64,000 bases of DNA. It comes from UBA1366 sp047602575 (GTDB taxonomy: Bacteria > Bacillota > Clostridia > Oscillospirales > Ruminococcaceae). The notes beneath the pieces are model-generated. The model was not told the DNA's origin, searched no databases, and saw only the letters and a list, made by a program, of their open reading frames with translations. The stretch is taken from contig JASGGY010000003.1 of assembly GCA_047602575.1 (NCBI GenBank), positions 434,001-498,000 on the forward strand, given 5' to 3'. Below are positions 7,624 through 16,581 of this stretch, piece after piece (position 1 is the first letter of the stretch; every line of letters begins with the position of its first letter). The position numbers and the translations under genes are program-made.

Positions 7624-8649
7624 ATGCAATTTTTTCGTAACCGATTGCGCACGCTTCCGGCAACCGTGCCATGGCTTGTGCTGAGCTGGCTTGTGACGGC
7701 GGGGGGATTTTTCATCGCGGCGGCGATGAACCTGTATTACCCACAGAAGAAAAGCATCTTCCTCATCCACTACACCGTTGTCGGGCAAAAGCTTGATATG
7801 AACGATGCTTACCGCCGTGTGCTTTATGCCATTGCTGCACTTTATACCATCGTGTTTTTGGTTGCACTTGTCTTCAAATCACAGCGGCGAAAATTTATCT
7901 CCCGCGCGCCGTTTCGCTTCGTTGCCGGGCTGGCGCTGGGCGCATGGGACATCATGGGAACAAAGCTTCAGATTCTTCCGCAGCCCTTTTTTCCGGGTCC
8001 CGCCAAGGTCGTGGAATCGTTTCTGATGGACGGCGCGTATATCTTACAAAACACACTCTACTCCCTGCGTTTGTTCTCGGTGGGCTTCCTGTTAGGCGTC
8101 TTGTTCGGCGTGGGAACGGGCATCATCATCGGCTGGTTTCCGAAGATTTACTACTGGGTCTACCCCGTTTTAAAACTGACGGGTGTAATTCCGGCAGTGG
8201 CATGGATGCCCTTTGCGCTAACCCTGTTTGCCGGCTCGCCATTCTCGGCGGCGGCATTCCTGATTGTCATCTGCGCGTGGTTTCCGGTGGCTTTTCTCAC
8301 CGCGCAGGGCATCACAAGCACACCACGGCTGCATTTTGAGGCGGCTCGTACCCTTGGCGCAAAAACACCGTACCTCGTCTTTCATGTAGCAATCCCACAC
8401 GCGCTACCGCAGATTTTTACCGGCATTTCCACCGCCAACGCCTATGCGTTCACCACGCTGGTCATGTCGGAAATGATGGGGCAGCCAGGCGGCTTGGGCT
8501 ATTACATCAACCAGTCAAAGGTCTGGTCGTCTTATTACAAAGTCTTTGCGGCAATTGTCGTGATGGCGCTGCTGTTCTCGGCGATTATGCAGCTTATCGG
8601 CGCAATCCAGAAGCGCGCGCTGAGATGGCAGAGGGGGATTCTCAAATGA
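7624..8649 (+). CDS. ABC transporter permease (SsuC/TauC family)
   Basis: A 341-aa integral membrane protein with an extra N-terminal pair of hydrophobic segments before the usual binding-protein-dependent permease core. The cytoplasmic EAA loop is visible as EAARTLGAKTPYLVFHVAIPHALP (given in part: EAARTLGAKTP). ATG 7624 follows TTGGAGAA. It ends by ATGA overlap with the ATPase gene, so the two are translationally coupled. The N-terminal extension (about 90 aa) is longer than in SsuC. Confidence 0.87.
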   Translation: MQFFRNRLRTLPATVPWLVLSWLVTAGGFFIAAAMNLYYPQKKSIFLIHYTVVGQKLDMNDAYRRVLYAIAALYTIVFLVALVFKSQRRKFISRAPFRFVAGLALGAWDIMGTKLQILPQPFFPGPAKVVESFLMDGAYILQNTLYSLRLFSVGFLLGVLFGVGTGIIIGWFPKIYYWVYPVLKLTGVIPAVAWMPFALTLFAGSPFSAAAFLIVICAWFPVAFLTAQGITSTPRLHFEAARTLGAKTPYLVFHVAIPHALPQIFTGISTANAYAFTTLVMSEMMGQPGGLGYYINQSKVWSSYYKVFAAIVVMALLFSAIMQLIGAIQKRALRWQRGILK

Positions 8650-9428
8650 GCGATATCATTCTTGAAATTGACAACGTCAGCCGTACTTATACCGGCACAG
8701 AGGGCGCGGATGTGGAGGCACTCAAGGACGTCAGCCTGCGGGTGGCGCGCGGGGAATTCATCTCCGTTATCGGAACATCCGGCTGCGGAAAAACAACGCT
8801 CCTGCGCCTGATTGCCGGGCTTGACGCGCCCGAACGCGGCACGGTAAAGCTTGAAGGCATCGAGGTCACCCGCCCCCATCCCAGCCGCGGTTATGTCTTT
8901 CAGCAGGGCAGTTTGTTCCCATGGCTCAATGTGGCGCAGAACATCGCCGCCGGACTGAAGGCACGCGGGATTTACCGGACAAAAAAGGGTGATGTGGCGA
9001 AATTCATCAAGCTCATCGGGCTGGAGGGCTTTGAAAAATCCTATCCCCACCAGATTTCCGGCGGTATGGCGCAGCGCGTTGCAATTGCCCGCGCGCTGAT
9101 CAACCAGCCCGAAGCACTGCTCCTTGACGAGCCGATGGGTGCGCTCGACGCGTTTACCCGTGCGGATTTACAGGATAAGCTGCTGGAGCTGTGGCAGGCG
9201 GACGGCACGACGATGCTGCTTGTGACCCACGATGTGGACGAGGCGATATACTTAAGCGACCGCATCGTCATCATGACGCCCCGCCCCGGAAAAATCAGCG
9301 AAATCATTGACATCACGCTCCCCCGCCCCCGTCACAGGGGCGGCACGGAATTTCTCGCCATCCGGCGCAGCATCTTAGAAAAGCTGCACCTAGCCGGCGC
9401 GAATCCCCAGCCGGAATACAGCATCTGA
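8646..9428 (+). CDS. ABC transporter ATP-binding protein (SsuB/TauB family)
   Basis: A 260-aa nucleotide-binding subunit. Walker A is GTSGCGKTT, the Q-loop FQQGSLFPW, the signature ISGGMAQR, Walker B ALLLDEP and the H-loop VTHDVDEA. FPWLNV and the DEPMGALDAFTR stretch are typical of nitrate/sulfonate/taurine importers. The last gene of the metY operon; its start overlaps the permease stop (ATGA at 8646-8649) and a strong terminator follows. Confidence 0.92.
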   Translation: MSDIILEIDNVSRTYTGTEGADVEALKDVSLRVARGEFISVIGTSGCGKTTLLRLIAGLDAPERGTVKLEGIEVTRPHPSRGYVFQQGSLFPWLNVAQNIAAGLKARGIYRTKKGDVAKFIKLIGLEGFEKSYPHQISGGMAQRVAIARALINQPEALLLDEPMGALDAFTRADLQDKLLELWQADGTTMLLVTHDVDEAIYLSDRIVIMTPRPGKISEIIDITLPRPRHRGGTEFLAIRRSILEKLHLAGANPQPEYSI

Positions 9429-9440
9429 CACGATTTTCAG

Positions 9441-9480
9441 CGGCGGAACGCGTCCTCTCCGACGCGCCCGCCGTTATTTT
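9441..9480 (+). terminator. Terminator of the metY-ABC operon
   Basis: CGGCGG-aa-CGCGTC pairs with GACGCG-c-CCGCCG around CTCTCC, followed by TTATTTTT. Confidence 0.85.
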
Positions 9481-9506
9481 TATAACATTGAATAGGAGTG
9501 ATTTCC

Positions 9507-9980
9507 ATGAAAAACAGAATTTTCAGCGGCGCGGTATTTTTGATTCTCGGTCTGATCATCGCGCTCGGACCGCAGAGCTTGTTCGCCGTGTGCGGCGGCG
9601 GTTTTTGCAAAGAACAACCGGCGATGGGCGGACATATGGCTTGCTGGTACACGGGGCAGGCGGCGCTGGGCATCGGCGGCGTGATTGCGCTCGAGGGCGT
9701 CTTGCTGTTCTTTTTCCGGAATAAGCACGTCCGCGCGGGGTTGTCGATCGCAGTCGCCCTTAGCGGTGTGCTGACGGTGCTGACGCCGACAGTGCTGACG
9801 GGCGTGTGCAAAATGGCGGATATGCACTGCCGCGAACTGACGCTGCCGGCACTCGCGGTCGCGGGCGTGCTGACCGCTCTGCTGGCAGCGGGAAATGCCG
9901 CGTACTTACTCTTAGCAAAAAAGGAGGCGCGGCACGATGGCAACGAAGCGGCTGAGCGTGACCAAACTGGCGGGGGCTAA
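9507..9980 (+). CDS. DUF4418-like membrane protein
   Basis: 157 aa with four hydrophobic segments. Cys/His/Met-rich external-looking stretches (VCGGGFCKEQP, GGHMACWYT, CKMADMHCRE) look like metal- or thiol-binding sites. I recognise the DUF4418 pattern (N-terminal GPQSLFAVC and the CKMADMHCR motif); no function is established. ATG 9507 follows TAGGAG. Its 3' end overlaps the permease gene by 44 nt, so it probably works with that transporter. Confidence 0.75.
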   Translation: MKNRIFSGAVFLILGLIIALGPQSLFAVCGGGFCKEQPAMGGHMACWYTGQAALGIGGVIALEGVLLFFFRNKHVRAGLSIAVALSGVLTVLTPTVLTGVCKMADMHCRELTLPALAVAGVLTALLAAGNAAYLLLAKKEARHDGNEAAERDQTGGG

Positions 9981-11163
9981 CCTGCTGCGCCGCCCAGTTC
10001 GCGCGGCGGGGATCGCGGCGGCCGCGGCGGCAATGGCGTTTGCGGTTTTCACCGCGGCGCTGCTGTCCGCGAGTCTGTCGGGCGGGCTTGAGAGCCTGCG
10101 CGCACGGCTGGGTGCGGACATCGCGGTCGTTCCGCTGTCGCACGAGTCGGATTATGAGGGCATCATTCTTACGGGCGAACCGGAAACATTCTATCTTCCC
10201 GCATCGAAAGCCGATGAAATCGCGGCGGTCAGGGGCGTGGAAAAAGTCACCGCGCAATTCTATGTCACTACTCTCGCGGCGGAGTGCTGCACCGTTCCGG
10301 TTCAGGTTGTGGGAATTGACCCCGCAAGCGATTTTCTCATCGCGCCGTGGATTGCCGAAAGCACGGGCACGTCGCTCGGCGACGGCGCGCTGGTTGTGGG
10401 CAGCGACATCCACATGGACAGCTCCGGTACAATCAAGTTTTTCGATAGACAATTTAAAATTGCCGCACAGCTCGCACCAACCTCCACGGGCATGGACAAC
10501 TCCGTTTACGCCGATAGGAACACCATCGCAACGCTCATTGAAGCCGCGCACGAAAAAGGTGTCACGCTCAACGCAGACGTTGGCGATGCGGACATCAGCA
10601 ACGAAGTTTCCGCCGTTTTAATCAAGACCGCCGACGGCTATTCCGCCGAGGACGTTGTCACTAACATCCGGCAGGCGGTGTCCGGTGTCGGGATTGTTCG
10701 GTCAAAAAGCATGTTCAGCGGCATTTCTGAAAGTATGAACGTGATCCGCGGCGCGCTGCGGGCTTTGTCGGGCTCTGTATGGGCGGTGTCGGCGCTGGTT
10801 CTGGGCGCGGTGTTCCTGTTCACGGTCAACGGGCGCAAAGCCGAATTCGGCGTTTTGCGGATGCTGGGCGCGGGACGGCTGCTCCCCGCAAAACTCGTTC
10901 TGACGGAAGCCGCAGCCGTCTGTTTCACGGGAGCTGCGGTCGGAACGCTCCTTTCGGCGGGGCTTGTGCTGCCGTTTGCGCGGTACATCGGCGACCGGAT
11001 GAACGTCCCGATGCTGCTGCCGGACGGATGGCACATCGCGGGGCTTGCGCTGCTCTGCGTGGCGGCAAGCTGCGCGTCAGGCGTTTTGTTCTCGGCAATC
11101 GCGGCGGTCAGAAGCACGTTTTCGGAAGTCTATCCCGCCATACGGGAGGGGGAATCTGTATGA
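9937..11163 (+). CDS. FtsX/MacB-like ABC transporter permease
   Basis: 408 aa: an N-terminal membrane segment after a basic NLLRRP motif, an extracytoplasmic MacB-like domain of about 220 residues, then three C-terminal membrane helices with the FtsX-family cytoplasmic RKAEFGVLRMLGA loop. Start ATG 9937 after AAGGAGG. It forms a permease/ATPase pair with the next gene (ATGA overlap). The substrate is unknown; the MacB/LolCE type moves molecules from the outer face rather than importing them. Confidence 0.85.
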   Translation: MATKRLSVTKLAGANLLRRPVRAAGIAAAAAAMAFAVFTAALLSASLSGGLESLRARLGADIAVVPLSHESDYEGIILTGEPETFYLPASKADEIAAVRGVEKVTAQFYVTTLAAECCTVPVQVVGIDPASDFLIAPWIAESTGTSLGDGALVVGSDIHMDSSGTIKFFDRQFKIAAQLAPTSTGMDNSVYADRNTIATLIEAAHEKGVTLNADVGDADISNEVSAVLIKTADGYSAEDVVTNIRQAVSGVGIVRSKSMFSGISESMNVIRGALRALSGSVWAVSALVLGAVFLFTVNGRKAEFGVLRMLGAGRLLPAKLVLTEAAAVCFTGAAVGTLLSAGLVLPFARYIGDRMNVPMLLPDGWHIAGLALLCVAASCASGVLFSAIAAVRSTFSEVYPAIREGESV

Positions 11164-11825
11164 GTATTTTAACCGCGCGGCAGCTTGTAAAATCCTATTC
11201 CCGCGGCGGAAAAGCCTTTGATGCGGTCAGAGACGCGTCGCTTTCCGTGGAAGCCGGAACGCTCACCGCCGTGATCGGGCGCTCGGGCAGCGGGAAAAGC
11301 ACGCTGCTCAACCTGCTTGCCGGCTTCATCGCGCCGACGGCGGGAAGCGTGCTGTTTGACGGTGCGGACATCGCGGGCTTTTCGCCCAGGCAAACGAATG
11401 TGTTCCGGCGGCGCACGGTCGGCTTTGTGCCACAGGGAAAGAGCCTGCTGGGCAATCTCACCGTGCTTGACAATGTGCGCGCGGCGGCTTATTTCGCGGA
11501 AACGGACGATGCGCTGGCACTGCCGCTGTTAGAACACCTCGGCATCGGGCAGCTCGCCGCATCCTTTCCCGCGCAGCTGTCGGGCGGGGAGCTACGCCGT
11601 GCGGCAATCGCGCGGGCGCTGGTGAAACGTCCGGCGGTGGTGTTCGCGGACGAGCCGACCAATGACTTAGACGCACAAACCGCTGCGGAAGTGATCACCT
11701 TCTTCAAAGACCTCACGCGCACCGGTACAGCCGTCGTCCTCGTCACCCACGACAAAGAAGCCCGCGCCAGCGCCGACCAACTCTACGAAATGCAAGCCGC
11801 AGTTCTATTCTCTTCTACTCTCTAA
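11160..11825 (+). CDS. ABC transporter ATP-binding protein (LolD/MacB family)
   Basis: 221 aa. Walker A GRSGSGKST, Q-loop VPQGKSLLG, signature LSGGELRR, Walker B VVFADEPTNDLD and H-loop VTHD are all present. The start overlaps the permease stop by 4 nt. The LSGGE signature and DEPTNDLD stretch are typical of LolD/MacB/FtsE-type subunits that pair with FtsX-like permeases. Confidence 0.9.
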   Translation: MSILTARQLVKSYSRGGKAFDAVRDASLSVEAGTLTAVIGRSGSGKSTLLNLLAGFIAPTAGSVLFDGADIAGFSPRQTNVFRRRTVGFVPQGKSLLGNLTVLDNVRAAAYFAETDDALALPLLEHLGIGQLAASFPAQLSGGELRRAAIARALVKRPAVVFADEPTNDLDAQTAAEVITFFKDLTRTGTAVVLVTHDKEARASADQLYEMQAAVLFSSTL

Positions 11826-11862
11826 CCTCTAACATCCAATCTCTAATAAGGGGGTCCTGTGC

Positions 11863-12144
11863 GTGTTCATCAGTATCCGGATTAAAATCAGCGGTATGAA
11901 AACCGCAATCTGCGCCGCGGAAACCGAAGCGCTGCTGACGCGCACGGAAGGCGTCACCGAATGCGCGGTGGATTTTTACCGCGAAAGCGCGGAAATCGTT
12001 TATGACAGCCTGAAAATCGCACCCGCTCAGCTTCTCGCCGTCATTCGCAACAGCGGTCTGGAGGCAAAAGAGAGCCTTGCCGCCGCGCCGCGCCCGCAAA
12101 GCAAGCCCACACGTAAACGCAAAAGCCGCTATCATGGTTTATAA
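11863..12144 (+). CDS. HMA-fold protein with degenerate metal site
   Basis: 93 aa. Residues 1-72 follow the beta-alpha-beta-beta-alpha-beta pattern of heavy-metal-associated domains (ISIRIKISGM ... GVTECAVDFYRESAEIVYD ... QLLAVIRNSGLEA), but the CxxC metal site is reduced to GMKTAIC, keeping one Cys. The tail is basic (RPQSKPTRKRKSR). The start is GTG 11863 with AAGGGGG upstream. The preceding 35 bp are unusually pyrimidine-rich. Probably co-transcribed with the transporter genes. Confidence 0.65.
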   Translation: MFISIRIKISGMKTAICAAETEALLTRTEGVTECAVDFYRESAEIVYDSLKIAPAQLLAVIRNSGLEAKESLAAAPRPQSKPTRKRKSRYHGL

Positions 12145-12151
12145 CAAAACT

Positions 12152-12182
12152 GACCCCGCCGACTATGAAAATCGGCGGGGTC
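12152..12182 (+). terminator. Hairpin terminator after HMA gene
   Basis: GACCCCGCCGA and TCGGCGGGGTC form a perfect 11-bp stem. The T-run is better on the minus strand, so it may serve either direction (the convergent nifB-like gene ends at 12378). Confidence 0.7.
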
Positions 12183-12365
12183 AAGTCATACTGAAAAAAG
12201 TATATGCTCACTTTTATGAGCGCTTCAATGGAATCACAAAGAAGCAACTAAAGCACAAAGTAGCAAAGGAGAACAAAGTATAAACCATATAACAATGGGT
12301 TTCCAAAGGGTACTTGTACCCTTTGGCGGGGGGTGTTGGGGGGCGGCGCCCCCTGACATAGCGTT
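12183..12365 (+). repeat. Dispersed intergenic repeat, copy B
   Basis: It contains ATATGCTCACTTTTATGAGCGC, GAATCACAAAG, ACAATGGGTTTCC, a near-perfect stem CCAAAGGGTAC-TT-GTACCCTTTGG, and a second G/C stem ending CCCCCTGACATAGC. It starts directly after a hairpin that lacks a T-run. Confidence 0.85.
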
Positions 12366-12377
12366 GTGCTTTTTTGA

Positions 12378-13265
12378 TTATCCGTGCGAAAACGTATCCT
12401 TTGCTTCGACGCGGCGCAGGTAGATTTTGTCGCCGAACTCCGACTCGCCGGGAACGCCCACCGCGTCCGCGCGGCAGTGCTGGCAGTGGCGGAACACATC
12501 GATGTAAGGCTCGGCTTTCGCGCGCGCACCGTCGATTTGCGCGCAGGTCAGCACGGACGCGTCGCTGAATTTCGCGCGCGGAATGAGCGGGATGAGGTTA
12601 TAAATCTTCGCGCCCGCTTCGCTGACGGTGCGAGCGACTTCTTCGATGTGGTCGTCGTTGACACCGGCGATCAGCACGGTGTTGACTTTCACCGTAATCC
12701 CCGCCGCCGCAATTTTGCGGATGCCGGAAAGCTGGTTGGCGATGAGGATTTCTGCGGCTTCGATGCCGGTGATATGCCTGCCGTGATAGCGGATGCCGTC
12801 GTTAATTTGCGCCTGAATTTCCGGCTTGACGGCATTGACCGTGACGGTGAGGGAGTCGATTCCCGCCGCGATGACCGCGTCCGCTTTTTCGTCAAGCAGC
12901 AAGCCGTTTGTACTCATACAGGCGATAATCTGCGGGAATTCGGCTTTGATATATCCGAACGCTTCCAGCGCGTAGGGGGTTGCGAGCGTGTCGCCGGGGC
13001 CGGCAATGCCCGCGACGGTGATGTCCGGACAAAGCGCCAGCGCGCGGCGCACCGCGTCAACGGCTTCCTGCGGGGTGATGACCGATGCGGTCACACCGGG
13101 GGCTTCCTCGTAGTCGTTGATGCTGCGCTCACAGAAGCGGCATTCGATGTTGCAGCCCGGACTGACGGGAAGATGAATGCGCCCCTTATGGCTTTTCTTT
13201 CCTGTTGCAAAGCACGGGTGCGTGAGCGTCAGCTCGTCGTAGCTTTTTATCTTGATTTCTTGCAT
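12378..13265 (-). CDS. NifB-like radical SAM cofactor-assembly protein
   Basis: 295 aa. The radical SAM motif is CNIECRFC (Cys38, Cys42, Cys45). The NifB signature HPCFATGKKSHKGRIHLPVS (Cys18, His26) and the C-terminal CQHCRADAVG pair are present. NifB fuses two [4Fe-4S] clusters and inserts carbide to form the 8Fe core used by nitrogenases and methylthio-alkane reductases. There is no fused C-terminal NifX domain; that function is a separate gene just upstream. Start ATG 13265, preceded by GGAAAGGGTG. Last gene of the minus-strand H-D-K-X-B series. Confidence 0.9.
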   Translation of the reverse strand: MQEIKIKSYDELTLTHPCFATGKKSHKGRIHLPVSPGCNIECRFCERSINDYEEAPGVTASVITPQEAVDAVRRALALCPDITVAGIAGPGDTLATPYALEAFGYIKAEFPQIIACMSTNGLLLDEKADAVIAAGIDSLTVTVNAVKPEIQAQINDGIRYHGRHITGIEAAEILIANQLSGIRKIAAAGITVKVNTVLIAGVNDDHIEEVARTVSEAGAKIYNLIPLIPRAKFSDASVLTCAQIDGARAKAEPYIDVFRHCQHCRADAVGVPGESEFGDKIYLRRVEAKDTFSHG

Positions 13266-13391
13266 TATATTCACCCTTTCCTGTTAAGTTTTTTAGGGAA
13301 TAGGAATCAGGGCGTAGGTTGTTGGGAGGAAAGATTGTGCCGATTAGCCCTCCACATCCTGCGCCCCGATTCTCGTAATCCGGTGTTATAT

Positions 13392-13736
13392 TTATACCGT
13401 TTCTAAGAGCTTGTCGTCGATGACCTTTTGCAGCACATCCTCGATAAAGCCCGGCGCTTCAAACACGCGCAAGCCTTTCTGGATGATGTAAGCCGCCGCA
13501 CCGTAACCGATTTTTGCCACAAACACCGCTTCGCAGTCGCCAAGGAGCTTAATCACCTTGTCGAAATCCGATTCGTTGTGGGAAAATTCCCGACAGACGG
13601 CAATGGTATCACGGCGCTCGGCAAAGACAATTCCGTTTTCGCCGATGTCAAAGACGGTGAAGAATTTCGCTCTGCCGAAATGCTCGTTGACGACTTTGCC
13701 GTCGGTTGTCGCAACGGCGACGCGATGCTCCGGCAT
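13392..13736 (-). CDS. NifX/NifB-type dinitrogenase cofactor-binding domain protein
   Basis: 114 aa, matching the FeMo-cofactor-binding fold (VAVATTDGKVVNEHFGRAKFF at the start, then CEAVFVAKIGYGAA). Such proteins carry NifB-derived clusters to the target enzyme. ATG 13736 follows GGAGGGATTG, 11 bp after the NifK-like stop. Its place between the catalytic subunits and NifB supports a role as cluster carrier. Confidence 0.88.
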   Translation of the reverse strand: MPEHRVAVATTDGKVVNEHFGRAKFFTVFDIGENGIVFAERRDTIAVCREFSHNESDFDKVIKLLGDCEAVFVAKIGYGAAAYIIQKGLRVFEAPGFIEDVLQKVIDDKLLETV

Positions 13737-13747
13737 CTCAATCCCTC

Positions 13748-15088
13748 CTACTTATAGGTGTAAAGCACGGTGTCGTAGATGTCCTCGATCACGCGCAGAC
13801 CGCCGGTGAAGCCGACGTAGTTTGTGGTGAGAACAAGCCGGTACGGCGACGGTGCGCTGGCGGAAAGGAAGTCGAAATTCTTTTCTTTCGCCAATTCCTT
13901 ATCCCAGCCGCTGCCGATGATCAGTCCCCTGCCCGTGTGGTTAAGTCCGCGAATGACATCCTGCAGCTTACCCGCATCGGGACTGAAATAGGGGATGATT
14001 TCGCGCTTGTCGGAAGTGGATTTCAAATCGGCAATGACTTGTTCCACATATTCCTCGGGCGTATCATCCACGATGAATTGTTCCTTCGGGATGATACCGA
14101 CTTCATGCAACAGGAATTTTGACAAACCCACCACATAACCCGCGTCGTGCAGGATATGCACATGGTTGGGAAGTCCGTAGCGGAATTCCAGCAGGAACGT
14201 CGCCAGATTGTCAATTTCCTCGTAATAGGCTTTGTTTTCTTCGTCGATAAAAGCCGTCGCTTTCGCCAAATCAAGCTGTGCACCCTGTGCTTTCGCAAAT
14301 TCAATCACACCCTCTAAGAAGCGCAGCGTTTCGTTCGAGCCGATGGGCGGGTAATTGAATTTGAAATAAGGCTGCTCGTAGCGTTCCGCAAGGTTCTGCA
14401 CAATCGGCTCGCCGTACCACGGGGAAACCAGAATGTTGAAATTCGCCCGTGGGATTGACTTCCATTCATTCACGCCGCCGGAATGCGGCCCGAACAGGAT
14501 GTTGACCTTCAGCCCGATGCCCTCGAGTAGGCGCTTGTATTCCTTTAAATTGCCCTTCCAGAACGGATCCTGATACGGGATGGATGCGAACAGATTGACA
14601 AGGTTCTTTTCGCTGCGCACAGGGTTTTCGTCCTCAAAGCGGATGACAAACTGGTTGATAATCGCGTTGATGACGTTGCTGTGAGAAACGAGATTGTTTG
14701 ACTTAAAGCCCGCCGTTTCTACGTGAACAATCGGCTTGCCCTCCTCGACAAATTCGTTCACAACGCTTGCCACGTCGTCGCCCACAATGTCCGCCGTACA
14801 GCCGGTCACGACAACCTGCAAATCGGTGTCAAGCACCTTGTAGGTGTTCTCGATGATGCTGCGCAGACGTTCTGTTCCGCCAAAAACCACTTCGGTTTCG
14901 CTGAAATTTGTGCAGGGTGAGGTGCTTCCGCCGGCATAACCGGTTGAGCGTTCATAAAAGCCCGCCACCATCGTGCCGCAGCCCGGTCCGGAATGCAGAA
15001 TCGGCACGGCGCGGGGAATTGCCACCACGCTTTGCAGCGCACCGATTGCGCAGGTAAAGCGTTCTTGTTCGATGATACCACTTGACAT
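13748..15088 (-). CDS. Nitrogenase-like beta subunit (NifK/MarK type)
   Basis: 446 aa of the oxidoreductase/nitrogenase component 1 family. The three cysteines expected to share a P-cluster-like centre are in FTCAIG (Cys13), GPGCG (Cys37) and TGCTADIVGDD (Cys97). The start is ATG 15088 with GGAGGCG upstream, and the start overlaps the NifD-like stop as TAATG, giving tight coupling. It is shorter than true NifK (about 520 aa) because the N-terminal extension is missing, as in nitrogenase-like enzymes. Confidence 0.88.
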   Translation of the reverse strand: MSSGIIEQERFTCAIGALQSVVAIPRAVPILHSGPGCGTMVAGFYERSTGYAGGSTSPCTNFSETEVVFGGTERLRSIIENTYKVLDTDLQVVVTGCTADIVGDDVASVVNEFVEEGKPIVHVETAGFKSNNLVSHSNVINAIINQFVIRFEDENPVRSEKNLVNLFASIPYQDPFWKGNLKEYKRLLEGIGLKVNILFGPHSGGVNEWKSIPRANFNILVSPWYGEPIVQNLAERYEQPYFKFNYPPIGSNETLRFLEGVIEFAKAQGAQLDLAKATAFIDEENKAYYEEIDNLATFLLEFRYGLPNHVHILHDAGYVVGLSKFLLHEVGIIPKEQFIVDDTPEEYVEQVIADLKSTSDKREIIPYFSPDAGKLQDVIRGLNHTGRGLIIGSGWDKELAKEKNFDFLSASAPSPYRLVLTTNYVGFTGGLRVIEDIYDTVLYTYK

Positions 15089-16560
15089 TAGTTCGCGCCT
15101 CCTTGCAGGAAAGTATAGGGAGGCTGTTCCAGCCACCACTTGGTATAGGGATTGATGCTGTGCTTTTTCAGATTTGTGACAAATTCGTCGTTCTCAAGCG
15201 TTTCGAGAATCCGCTCGCCGTAGCGCACGATGCCCTCATAGCCCATGCCGTAATGCTCGTCGCCGATGAGCAGGGACGGGATGCCGAATTTTGCTCCCCA
15301 CAGCGTCATGCCGCCGTGGCGCGCGAGCAGAATATCCGGTTGCACGCTGTGCAGCACATTGACAAGTTCAAACTCCTGCTTGTTGCAGACATTGTAATTG
15401 GGCACGTCACCGTAGTCCTCAACGGTATGGTTGAGGGTGTCGGAGTCCTCCGAGCCGTTGTCGTAAACCGGATCGTGGTGGAAAATCGCAGCGCCCTTTG
15501 CAACCATGCCAAGCTCTCCTAAAAGGGCAAGCAGCGAATGCCCGTGGGATGCGCCCGCTGTGACATATGCGGTTTTTCCGGCAAGCTTTTCGCGCAGAGC
15601 TTGTATTTTCGGCAAATAAATCTCTTTTTGTTTTGCGATAAATTCTTCCGCTACCGCTTCCTGTCCGAGCAGCTTTCCAAGCTCACGAAACCAGCGGTCG
15701 GTCTGGGGAATGCCATACGGCGGTGAGGTGGTGATTTCCGGAACGCCGAATTCGACTTCAAGCGCGTGTCCAAGATACGAGCCGAGTGTTGCGCAAGCCT
15801 GCACTGTCGCGGCGGCTTCGGAGGAACGTGCGATGGATTCCACCGACGCGTAGGGCGTGATATAATTGGGCGTATACCCAAACGGCGCAAACCATTCTTT
15901 AAAGGTATCCGAGCCCCAGAAGTTGACGACATTGATGATATTGCTTTTCTTTTCCGGCTTTTTAATCAGCTTGCGCGCGATGCCGTGATAGCCCGCGTCA
16001 AAGCCCGATGTCCACATTTTTGATCGAAAGCCCTCGCAGAAAATCGCCACAACGGGAATGCCAAGCTCCTCCTGCGCTTCGTTCGCGATGCCCTCTACGT
16101 CGTCGCCGATGATGCCGGACGCGCAGGTTGTGATGATGAAAATCACGTTGGCTTTTGTGCGGTCATGCACCTCGTGAATGGCATCGGCAAGCTTCTGGTT
16201 GCCGCCGTAAATGGTGTCCTGTTCGGTGAGGTTGGTGGAAAAGATTTTACGCTGTGTGGGGTTCTGTATTTCGCGCAGCTCGGAGTTGACGCGGTATGTA
16301 AACGCAAACTCATGCAAGCACGAGGAGCATCCCACAGGGCCGTGGCTGATGACAGCCGCGTCGCGGATTAAAACCACCGTACAGGCGGCGTTTGAGGTTG
16401 AGCAGCCCAGACATTGGCTGAACGAACGGCTTTTGTCACAGACACCGCCGCAGCGTGTGCTTTTTACCAGCTCGCCTGCTGTTCCCTGAAAGCCCGTAAT
16501 CGAACCGAGCCGCAGCTCGCGCACGGCGACTTCCGGCGCGCGCAGATTGATTTCGCTCAT
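15088..16560 (-). CDS. Nitrogenase-like alpha subunit (NifD/MarD type), candidate methylthio-alkane reductase
   Basis: 490 aa. P-cluster-type cysteines are visible in the CLGC stretch (Cys50/53), HGPVGC (Cys78) and TTCASGIIGDD (Cys146). Cys256 in VQACATLGSYLG lines up by motif with the cofactor ligand Cys275 of NifD (VQCHRS), and His436 in GDEHYGMGYEG is near the position of NifD His442. So it probably binds a NifB-type cofactor, unlike protochlorophyllide reductases. With the sulfur-gene setting this points to methylthio-alkane reductase, which cleaves C-S bonds to give methanethiol. Start ATG 16560 (a GTG three codons upstream is possible). Confidence 0.82.
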   Translation of the reverse strand: MSEINLRAPEVAVRELRLGSITGFQGTAGELVKSTRCGGVCDKSRSFSQCLGCSTSNAACTVVLIRDAAVISHGPVGCSSCLHEFAFTYRVNSELREIQNPTQRKIFSTNLTEQDTIYGGNQKLADAIHEVHDRTKANVIFIITTCASGIIGDDVEGIANEAQEELGIPVVAIFCEGFRSKMWTSGFDAGYHGIARKLIKKPEKKSNIINVVNFWGSDTFKEWFAPFGYTPNYITPYASVESIARSSEAAATVQACATLGSYLGHALEVEFGVPEITTSPPYGIPQTDRWFRELGKLLGQEAVAEEFIAKQKEIYLPKIQALREKLAGKTAYVTAGASHGHSLLALLGELGMVAKGAAIFHHDPVYDNGSEDSDTLNHTVEDYGDVPNYNVCNKQEFELVNVLHSVQPDILLARHGGMTLWGAKFGIPSLLIGDEHYGMGYEGIVRYGERILETLENDEFVTNLKKHSINPYTKWWLEQPPYTFLQGGAN

Positions 16561-16581
16561 AGTTTTCACCCTTTCTGTTTC

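Noticed and set aside
12384..13406. Long plus-strand frame opposite the NifB-like gene
   Set aside because: GC-rich shadow frame. The minus strand has the conserved radical SAM motifs and operon context.
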